64,000 bases of DNA from Pictodentalium vernedei (taxonomy: Eukaryota > Mollusca > Scaphopoda > Dentaliida > Dentaliidae): positions 66,122,148-66,186,147 of the forward strand of contig CM062296.1 in assembly GCA_031216915.1 (NCBI GenBank), written 5' to 3'. A program made the position numbers and the translations under genes. Below, piece after piece: positions 55,840 through 64,000 of the stretch. The notes beneath the pieces are model-generated. The model did not search any database, was not told the origin of the DNA, and was given only the letters and a program-made list of their open reading frames with translations. Position 1 is the stretch's first letter; each line of letters opens with the position of its first letter.

Positions 55840-56870
55840 AAATGTTGTGTGTAATTCAAGAAAGGGGAAAATCCCAACATTCTGGAAGTCCCAGGGGCCA
55901 ATATTATTTCTTTATCATTTAAAACCTCATAACCCTCTACAGGTCAGCTCTTTCCGGCAAATAACCATCTACTCCTTCCGTAACATTACTAATGCGATGC
56001 TACAGAAGTGGTGATTGTCATTTATTGGAGATAATTGTCGCTATTAGTGACAAGCCTGATAATTATCTGAACCCTACCCCGGCCGAAGTTACGTGTAGTC
56101 TATACAGATAATTTCGCACAGTTCTGCTGATAGTAGCATCCCGTAGAGGGAGAGTTTCCGCTAGCAGACCTGGTTCAACCTGAAGGTCCATTGGTTGGAA
56201 TTTAGCTTCCGCGTATTGCGTTTATCATCACACTTTGACACTTATTATTACGATGGAAACTCCATTCCTCGGGTGTATTAACAGCAATCAACTAAACGCG
56301 TGCAGAGGATACTTGGTTGTCTAATTTATGTGACAATAGACAAAGTTATAGAGGTGATATAATAGAGTGAAGTACTCGACGTTTCTGGCACAATAATAGA
56401 CACGTTAATGATGTGATGAAATTAATGCTCGCATTGTATTGGACGTGCATTATTGGGCACGTGCAACCTTATCTTCGAATAAATATCTGTTTAGTGTCGG
56501 TGAAGCTTCACTGGGTTTTGTGACACAAAAAGGGTATTATGACGCAACGTGGAGGAACAAAATACCTGCCTGTAATTTATGTAGACATATATACGAGGAT
56601 ATTGCACATTGTTATTTCGGAAAACCTACCGATTTACGTCATACCGATATAATGATTTTTCATTGTCCCCTGGGGTGGTAAAAAACAAACTGAATTGACT
56701 TACACACATGCGGACAGGTGGTGGCTGATTCATGAATTGTTTCTCCATCTTATTAGGACAGTTAAAGATAATTGTGCTTGCACTCGACAGGACTCGGCAT
56801 GTAAATTGTAAAATTCTTTTTCGTTTTGTTAATTAACGTAAGTAAATCAACCTTTGGAAAACAGATTGGC
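55840..56870. other. No recognisable gene
   Basis: An 80-codon frame (56439-56681) with four cysteines has no recognised pattern. Unassigned. Confidence 0.4.
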
Positions 56871-56958
56871 GTAAACGTCCTAACCGCCTAATGTTGCCAC
56901 CTTTGTGGCGCAGATAACGCGCCACAAAGGTGGCCACATAAGGCGGTAGGATGTTTAC
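56871..56958. repeat. 88-bp hairpin
   Basis: GCCACCTTTGTGGCGC / GCGCCACAAAGGTGGC core with the outer arms GTAAACGTCCTAACCGCCTA / AGGCGGTAGGATGTTTAC. Loop AGATAAC. Confidence 0.85.
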
Positions 56959-57071
56959 ACACAACGAAAATGCTATATGGGAAAGTCAGTAAGAGCTCAA
57001 CTTGTCTGTGCGCTGAAAAAAAAACGATACTTATGGGAGTGCTGGGTGTCATTGGTCACCGTAATGAACTT

Positions 57072-57075
<4 letters not shown>

Positions 57076-57120
<45 letters not shown>
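57076..57120 (+). repeat. (GA)n microsatellite
   Basis: About 22 GA dinucleotides, immediately upstream of a SINE head. Confidence 0.97.
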
Positions 57121-57121
<1 letters not shown>

Positions 57122-57510
57122 AGTGGCATTGCACTTCAAACCAAACGGTCGACAGTTCGATCCCCGTCAAGGATAACTGAGTTGTGTTCTTGTGCAATGC
57201 ACTTAATCCCGAGTGCCCACGATGGGGCACTCCTGGCCGCATTATCTACTTTGTCTCCTTGGACAAGACCTTTATTCTCAGTTGCCCAAATGGAAATTCA
57301 GTGGGTGACGCATTGTGCTATGGCTTTCAGCATGTCTTCAAATAAAGAAAGTTCAGCTTGAGCCGGGTTATTATGTTAGGGAGTCTGACAGTTACTAGCA
57401 GCTGGTTGGTTGTGTTCTCCGGGTACACCCGCTCCATCAACAACTAAAACTGACCTGCAGCGCTGACTATTGGAAATGTCGTTAAACCCAACGAACAACT
57501 AAATGTTACC
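57118..57510 (+). mobile_element. SINE, long variant
   Basis: Head with B box GACAGTTCGATCCCCGTC, AATCCCGAGTGCCCACGATG, and a second TCTCCTTGGACAAGACCTTT block, then GGAGTCTGACAGTTACTAGC and GTCGTTAAACCCAACGAACA. The doubled core segment suggests a dimeric or recombined copy. Confidence 0.75.
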
Positions 57511-57631
57511 ATCAGCTCAACTCAATTCACTTTATTTCTCAAATCCCCCATAAGCACACCTATGTAAACCACCACCTCATCCTAACGGCACTTACAATAC
57601 CAGGACACTATCTTGTTGGGCGGGCTATTGA

Positions 57632-57650
57632 GGGGGGGGGGGGGGGGGTG
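57632..57650 (+). repeat. Poly-G run
   Basis: About 18 G in a row. Confidence 0.8.
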
Positions 57651-57671
57651 TAAATGAAATAGGGATACACA

Positions 57672-58023
57672 TATTTATTTACTGAGATTTAAGGCCACTT
57701 TCGACAGCTCCAGTCACTGCTGTGTCCGGCATTTTTCGGGTCGAGGAAGCCGGAAAACTCGGAGCGAAACGACAAGAAGCGGTGATCAAAATACGTTCTC
57801 CCCGACGACTCACACCTGCACACGAGTATGGAGACGTTGGTTAAAGGCAAGTGCACGCTCGACGTGTTTTAAGTTTTAACGCATAGTGCCATCGTGTCCC
57901 CCACGTCGGCAATCCAGGATATGTGCCTTGGCCAAGAACTACGCCTGGTTATCTATGGTCTTGATCGAACCGCGGATATTCCAGATTGTAATCCAAAGCT
58001 CTAACCACGGAACCACGCCGGGA
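57672..58023 (-). mobile_element. SINE, diverged
   Basis: TATTTATTTACTGAGATTTA tail, GTCGAGGAAGCCGGAAAACT, GGATATGTGCCTTGGCCAAG, head complement CTAACCACGGAACCACGCCG. Confidence 0.82.
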
Positions 58024-58540
58024 TGCACAGATAAAGCCGTCGGGATAATGCAAGTAAGAGTCACATATATCAACTTACTAATCCTTCGCACAGCTAGTTT
58101 GACCCTGATCCACAAAGTCGAGCGCTTTATATATGATACGAACTCTGTGCAGAGTAAAATGTGCCTATTGCTTAACACTCTACAGTTAAAAGTAGAAGTT
58201 CTGTTATGAAATGCGTTCAAATAGCACGTCGATCTGCTCGTTAATCTACGCGTGGTGACCATAGTAAGGCTGTCAGATTGTGTACATATGGTCTTGTCAC
58301 AAGCAATGTTTCAGCCAATGGTAACCCGGGGGTCCATTGACAGAAACATTGTCTGTGTTTGCTATGAGTAACCAGAACCTGCCGTGCTTCTGATGCCATT
58401 CGATATGGCAATTGCGCAAAATTCCTACGCGCAATTAAGCCTAGATAAGCGCACAGTTCATGGCCGGACTTCTAGTTTTAACTGTACATACTAATGGTAA
58501 AATTCTATTTTTTTCTCCATAATATAACTAGTAACTTAAG
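58024..58540. other. No recognisable gene
   Basis: Unassigned; frames at 57886-58209 and 57939-58262 overlap the SINE head and are shadows. Confidence 0.4.
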
Positions 58541-58721
58541 TAATAATTACACGCCTGTTCGATGAAATCCCCATCTATTGCAACACTAAACCATGCGGAA
58601 AATGAAAATCTGTTCTGCACACATGGGCGGAACAGAAACCCTTGACGGCCTTTTTTGTAAATACAAGCGGACATTCACTGAAATTTTCTACAAATCATGC
58701 ACCGGAATTACAATTTCAATA
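58541..58721 (-). mobile_element. F-E composite repeat, copy 5 (E part only)
   Basis: TTACACGCCTGTTCGATGAA, ACACTAAACCATGCGGAAAA, GAAATTTTCTACAAATCATG. Ends where the small E hairpin should begin. Confidence 0.8.
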
Positions 58722-58984
58722 GGCTCCTGCCCAGCGCAATAGAATTCACCCGCAGGAGACTAAATAACTCGTGACGTCAAAAGAACGTTTTATTGAGAAT
58801 GAAATTCTGAAATTTTACAGCGCATGACATAGTAGTCGGATGCATTCAGAATATATTCGAAATGGTCCACAGAAACGTACCCCGACAGGATTATTGTCGT
58901 TGCGAACTAGTCTACTGCGCAGCCCACTAACTATTCAGCTAGAGGTCTGCTATCAAATTCGGCCATTTTAAAATGGCAGATCAA

Positions 58985-60490
58985 ATAGAGTCGAAGAAAG
59001 ACGTTTTTCGGTAAGGAGCAGAAATTGTGCTGTTGTGTACGTTAAAATGCCCAGATCTTTCCCATTTCTGTCCCAATCTTATTTCGAGACATTGTGTGAT
59101 CAACTTGAATAAAAATGCGTGCATATCACCTCCAAATAACAGCATTCTACGCGTTTTAATACGCGATGGTCACGTCGATAATTCATATTTTGATCTCAAA
59201 TGTTTATTTCTAAGTGCGGCATAGCATCTCTGTATAATGTATCATAAAGTACTCCAGAAACCCATCATTTGACAATAACCACACTACTGTGCTGCAATCA
59301 GTTCAACAGTTACAGCTGATATTATCTTTTCGCCCCGGGGGTAGGTCTCATACACGGGCGTATGGGACGTCGCGTACAACGTGATATGGTATGGCGAAAG
59401 GACACTTTAAAATAAAAAAAGTTATAAGTATCGACAATGATGAATGAAAATCCCCCTCCAATTCCCAAGTACTGTAACAGGATTTTCAAATGTTTATTTC
59501 CAAATTCCAGGTGTGGTATCACGTGCTCACATGATGCATTTGAAAATAAGGTGCATGGCTATTATAGTTTACTAACTGCACCCCTTGGTTACGCTTGCTT
59601 TAAATGTTGCAGGTATTTCCCCCTCTCCCAACTCATTGCCCACACACCCGTAGAGTAGAAGTTCACAAAACTGTTGCCATTTATTTTTCCAAGTTGAAAG
59701 AAAATATGCTAAAGAAAGAACTGGGAATTCAAGTGTTCAGTAATATAATATTTTGTTTAACTTATTCAGATATACCTGTAAAGAATAGGTATTAAAATTA
59801 GGGCTGTCATGATTAATCGATTAATCGATTGTTGATCGGTCACGGCGAAATCGATTAGTATTTTTCGTTGTCGAATGATCGGTAAATTATATCCCGTTTT
59901 AGACGTTTATTAATTAAAAGAAAATATGTGGAAAAAAACTATTGTTTCTAATGGTAAAGAGTTAAGAACATCGATGTTAAACCCCAAGAAGGTATTGGAA
60001 AGCACTTGTCTTTCAGGTACGTTCATCAAAGCTTTGATGTTCTGAACTTTTGAACCGTCCGTGTAATAATCAAGACCGGTCGGCAGTTGCGAAGTTCGCA
60101 ACTGCCGACCGGTCTTGATTATTACACTGACGGTACAAAAGTTCAGAACATCAAAGCTTTGAATGTAACTAAAAGAGGATCGTCTTCGTTGTTTACTTGA
60201 GGTAGGTCAACTGACTTCAACTTCATTTTTATCGACTTGAAAGAGAAGGAGATGGGGGTCATCTAGGTACGATCAATCGATTATCGTCGATTATTTGCGA
60301 CGATTAATCGATTCCTAAATTTAAAAAATCGTGACAGCCCTAATTAAAATGTCAACCTGACAGCTAAAGCTAAATAGCATTTATGAAATATCAGCAAAGT
60401 TAATAAATGCGCTTAACATGAATGCATCTGGAGAGTAGATTGTCACTAAAACTCTTGCAGAATGGATTTTCAACAGAGACGGCGGTGTCC
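58985..60490 (+). repeat. 1.5-kb tandem duplication, copy 1 (holds a hAT-like MITE)
   Basis: Paralogous with 60491-61850 throughout (AAAATGCCCAGATCTTTCCC, CTCAAATGTTTATT, GTGATATGGTATG, AACTGCACCCCTTGGT, TCTGGAGAGT.GATTGTCACT). The 544-bp MITE at 59799-60342 is present only here. A minus-strand frame at about 59150-59010 (…QKWERSGHFN…) is shared with copy 2, but the substitutions show no codon bias, so coding is unproven. Confidence 0.88.
59799..60342. mobile_element. hAT-like MITE (TAGGGCTGTC family) with exact 8-bp TSD
   Basis: TAGGGCTGTCATGATTAATC to TTTAAAAAATCGTGACAGCC then CTA. ATTAAAAT flanks both sides (59791-59798, 60343-60350). The internal palindrome at about 60015-60160 is nearly perfect. 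The empty site is visible in copy 2 of the duplication near 61341-61352. Confidence 0.95.
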
Positions 60491-61850
60491 ATAGAGTAGT
60501 ATGGAAACGTTCCTTGGTAGGGAGTGGAAATTGTGCTGCTGTGCAAGTTAAAATGCCCAGATCTTTCCCATTTCTGTTCCAATCTTTTCACGAGAGATTG
60601 TGTGATTGACTTCCACAAAAATGAGTGCATGTCACCGCCAAGTAACAGCATTCGACGCGTTTTAATGCCCGAGAGTCACATCGATTAGATTATTCATGTT
60701 TCGATCTCAAATGTTTATTACTGAGCGCGGCATAGCATCCCAACGTAGTGTGCCGTAAAGTACGTCCGACACTTACACCCCTGTGCCGCAAAAGCTACAG
60801 CTGATTTTATCTTTCCGACCCTCACACCAGGGGTATTCCTCACCGACGTGAGGTGTACGTATGGAACTTCTCGTACAATGTGATATGGTATGTTGAAATA
60901 ACGCAATTTCTCAATTTAAAATAAAAAAGTTACAAATGTCGACACAGATGATAGAAAATCCCGGTCTAATTCCCAAGTACAGGTAACAGGATTTTCAAAA
61001 TGTTTATTCCCAAATTCCAAGTGTAGTTTCACGTCCTCACCTGATGGGTCTGAAAATAAGGTTCATGGATGTTATGGTAATACCAACTGCACCCCTTGGT
61101 CACACTTCTGTTAAATGCCGCAGGTAGCAGCACCTCTACCCACTCCACCAAAAAAAAAAAAAACACCCTTGCCCCACTGAACCCATTGCACGCATACCTG
61201 TCGAGTGGAAATTTACAAAACATGATGCCATTTACTCTTCCAAGTTGAAATAAAATATACGAAAGAAAGAACCAGGAATTCAAATTTTCAGTAATATAAT
61301 GTTTTTTTTAAACTTATTCAGATATGTATGTAAAGAACAAGTACTAAAAATTAATGCCAACCTGACATTCACCGATCCAATAAAAATGGAGGAAACAATT
61401 CACAAAAAATATAAATAACCATTTATGAAAAGCTAAATAGTATTTATGACATATCCATATCAGTAAGGTTAATAAATGCACTTAACGGAACATTATTTAT
61501 TTGTTTATTGGTGTTTAAGGTCACATACTTATGCACAATGGCTAATCATCACCGTGACAGTTTTACGGGTGGAGGAAGCCGGAGTATCTGGGGAGAACTT
61601 CCGAGCAACTGTCAGCTCCTCAACATCCTAACTCTGTTCAAGCTCCGCTCAAGCAGGATTACAGCGATTGAAGACATGTGCACGATCGACGTGCAGTGCG
61701 CTTTAGTACACGGTGTCGTCGTGTCCCATGTTGGCAACCGGAATAAAGTGGCTTAACCAAGGACGCAACTTAAGAGAACATAAATGTATCTGGAGAGTGG
61801 ATTGTCACTAAATCACTCGCAGAGTGACATTCCAACACAGACTTTACATT
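60491..61850 (+). repeat. 1.5-kb tandem duplication, copy 2 (holds a SINE)
   Basis: Second copy, without the hAT-like MITE but with a private SINE at 61494-61775. Copy 1 runs uninterrupted through that point near 60418. Confidence 0.88.
61494..61775 (-). mobile_element. SINE, private to duplication copy 2
   Basis: TTATTTGTTTATTGGTGTTT tail, GTGGAGGAAGCCGGAGTATC, and a partial core to GGACGCAACTTA. The head is missing. Confidence 0.88.
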
Positions 61851-61905
61851 CATTTCTTCCGAATCGGTGAATGCCAGGTTGCTATTTTAATACCTGTTTT
61901 TCACA

Positions 61906-62278
61906 CAGTGGCGGCGCCAGGATTTCAATTTAGGGGGTGGGGGCTAAGTAAGATATGGGGGAGGGGGTTCAAGGTCGAGATGCAGAAGGCATCTTCCAAA
62001 GACCGCAAGCCTTAAGTGGAGGAGGGTAGGGGAGCGGTGTCTCCCTCTCGTGGGGGGTCTGGGGGATTTCCCCCATGACAAACGTTCTTATTTGGACCCC
62101 CTGGGAGCGATATCTGAACATTTTTGCAACACCTGACATGATGTGTATTGTTTTGTGTCGTCTGGGGTGTAATACTGAGTGGAAAAACCACGGTCAGATA
62201 GCAATTTGAAGTTTGATTGGGGGAGGAAAAGTGGGGGTAGCCTTCTACCCCCCCCCTCCCCCTGTAGCGCCGCCACTG
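61906..62278. mobile_element. hAT-like MITE (CAGTGGCG ends)
   Basis: CAGTGGCGGCGCCAGGATTT to CCTGTAGCGCCGCCACTG. Flanks TTTTCACA and TCCTCACA agree at six of eight positions, consistent with an 8-bp duplication. G- and C-rich interior; no transposase. Confidence 0.82.
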
Positions 62279-62723
62279 TCCTCACATGTATATCTAAATA
62301 AGTTAAAAAACATATTTTCATAAAGGAGAGATAGAATATTGGGAAATGCCCAACGTCCATTGGCAAATAACTGTCATAACTTTCAGCCTACTAATCAATC
62401 GCATTCGGAAGAATACAAGACGCCACCTTCCCTTTCCGGACAATTTCTCGTCCTCGTTTTCTACAGTTATTTCTGAAGTTATAATCCCTCGCATCGAAAT
62501 TGAATGCTAGAATTATCTTGTGTGCATCAAGACGCCATCTGTAACAGTCTAGCATTGCTAATGGCAAATCCAAGTATTTAAGAGTCAGCATACTTCTAAA
62601 CCCGAATCTATGATGGGACAAAGTTCCCTTTAGCAAAACATCAGTGGAAAGACAAAAGCCATTCCCTTTTCTACAGGACTTTCCAGCATTATGTTTATGC
62701 ACATTTTAAAGTTGTTGTGACCT
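62279..62723. other. No recognisable gene
   Basis: The 103-codon minus frame (62702-62391) has no recognised domain. Confidence 0.4.
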
Positions 62724-62972
62724 TTAACTGGTAGAGTGCTAAATTATTTTTGGCTATCAAAATGTGCTCACATGTCTTTGCCTTGTTACATTTTATGGGA
62801 GAGTGCCTATGGGCACTCTCCCATAAAGTGTAACAAGCCAAATCCTGCAGACTAAATGCTATCACTTTAAGGACAATATGAAACGCATCTACTGAATATG
62901 AAGTCTTTGCATAGTGGTACCTGCACTTCAGAATAAAGCCCAAATATGGGTTTCCAGCACTCTACCAGTTAT
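62724..62972 (+). mobile_element. MITE H, near-complete
   Basis: TTAACTGGTAGAGTGCTAAA to GTTTCCAGCACTCTACCAGT then TAT. Central hairpin TTTGCCTTGTTACATTTTAT / ATAAAGTGTAACAAGCCAAA. Confidence 0.88.
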
Positions 62973-63117
62973 AGAACATCGACATTATAATAACCTTAAT
63001 GTGTTCGCATGGAATTACAAGTGTGTTTAATATCTGATGCTTAAAAAGATTTATATAATATGGCTGCCGTGGACTGGTGACTTTTTCATGGACACAATAC
63101 TCTAATTACAGGAATAA

Positions 63118-63190
63118 TCATCAAAAATGTAATTAGTGAAGCATCGGATACAACCCGATGCTTTATTAATTAAAATTTTGCTGATGATAA
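63118..63190. repeat. Hairpin
   Basis: AAGCATCGG / CCGATGCTT core, with outer ATCATCAAAAATGTAATTA and TAATTAAAATTTTGCTGATG pairing imperfectly. Confidence 0.65.
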
Positions 63191-63466
63191 TTTTTACTTC
63201 CTGATAAACGCATGCGTGAACTTCACCCACGCGTGCGGCTATATTGTATAGCTATTTTTTCAGTGGTAAGCACTCGCCTATATACTGTGTACTACGGCTT
63301 GCTGCTACTTCACAAATCCGTTAAAAGGAGATCGTTGAATAAGAGAACAACATGAGCGTTTAAAAACGCGCAAGTAACTGCCGATTAAAATCTGGAAACA
63401 TAACAATAATGTTACTGAAATACACTATAATTTAATTAATCTGTAATATATGCGACTAGAGTTTTG

Positions 63467-63716
63467 CTAACCCTTTACCCAACGAATCGGCCACATCCGC
63501 CCGCGTAATCTGCAAATTCAGCAGCTGAAAAAATACTATTTTTCCAAAAAGTTCAACAAAATCATATCATATGACCCCTCTTTGGAACGAGCTCGTCGAG
63601 CTCGTTCCAATGAGAAGTCACATGATATGGTTTTGTTGGATTTTTTTTTTTAAATTTTGAAAAGTGATATTTAATATAATGAATTTTGATATTGTCTGCG
63701 TTGGGAAAAGGGTTAA
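63467..63716 (+). mobile_element. TTAA MITE family B, near-complete
   Basis: CCCTTTACCCAACGAATCGG to GTCTGCGTTGGGAAAAGGGT then TAA. The left TTAA has become CTAA. The central palindrome near 63584-63608 is intact. Confidence 0.9.
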
Positions 63717-63897
63717 ATAATAAATAGTCTTCAAACACTGCAAATGCATTCCAAAAATAAACTGTTAACGTTCACATGTTGGCTTATTTTCACACTTTTA
63801 AATGATACGTGATATTAGCCGCTGAGGAGGATTGTTTCCTACTATGTGTGCGTGTAGATAATATGGGGAGGGGGCGGATTTCTCTCTATCACAGAAG

Positions 63898-64000
63898 TCC
63901 AGGGCGCATCGTGACTCACAGGTTAGAACATTGAACTTTTAAACCAAAAGATATTAGGTTCTTTGGCAAGACATTCAACCCTGATTTCCCATGTGAAAGC
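63898..64000 (+). mobile_element. SINE head, cut by window end
   Basis: GGGCGCATCGTGACTCACAG, then TTCTTTGGCAAGACATTCAA and CCCTGATTTCCCATG match the start of the SINE family. The B box is decayed. The body lies beyond the window. Confidence 0.7.

Noticed and set aside
57939-58262. 107-codon minus-strand frame
   Set aside because: Overlaps the head of a SINE and an equally long plus-strand frame; no domain.
60049-60120. YYTDGSKV string on the minus strand, like an RNase H motif
   Set aside because: It lies inside the palindrome of the hAT-like MITE at 59799-60342 and has no other RNase H residues around it.

Overview
The window looks like AT-rich, repeat-dominated intergenic DNA from an invertebrate animal. 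Evidence is many tRNA-headed SINEs with A-rich tails, a decayed non-LTR (LINE) tail, a decayed Tc1-type transposon, and dozens of short palindromic DNA transposons (MITEs). A recurring 'GGGAGATAAC'-type motif and the SINE style fit a marine lophotrochozoan (for example a mollusc) or an invertebrate deuterostome. I cannot name the species. I find no intact host gene, rRNA, tRNA or CRISPR array. The only host-like signals are a candidate first exon with a splice donor near 30.8 kb, a GC-rich block at 8.7-9.8 kb, and a broken coding-like relic on the minus strand near 49 kb.

Layout. 0-6.4 kb: TTAA-flanked MITEs, a hAT-like MITE, a duplicated 0.2-kb unit and a GTCC-rich duplicated repeat. 6.5-12.3 kb: SINEs, an old repeat present in two inverted copies, and a 0.7-kb composite repeat in two inverted copies, each with the same nested TTAA MITE. 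12.4-16.3 kb: more TTAA MITEs, a hAT-like MITE with a perfect 8-bp target duplication and a 0.81-kb tandem duplication. 16.5-19.1 kb: a 73-bp minisatellite that turns back on itself, then a satellite of about 165 bp in two opposed arms around a palindromic core. 19.4-27.5 kb: TTAA MITEs, a LINE tail and four copies of a hairpin-plus-TIR composite (F-E). 28.7-31.2 kb: a long-TIR palindromic element. 34.3-40.5 kb: two related satellites split by a truncated SINE and capped by a Tc1 element. 42-58 kb: scattered SINEs, hairpins, a second long-TIR element at 51.4-52.5 kb and stretches with nothing recognisable. 59.0-61.8 kb: a 1.5-kb tandem duplication whose copies carry different private insertions. 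61.9-64 kb: three more MITEs and the start of a SINE.

No genes work together here. The main theme is DNA that folds: I count well over 30 inverted repeats, many built from interchangeable hairpin modules. The best-supported biology is that at least three MITE families are real transposition products. A TTAA (piggyBac-like) family has a filled and an empty site inside the window. Two TAGGGCTGTC-ended (hAT-like) insertions have exact 8-bp target duplications. A Tc1 element is flanked by TA.
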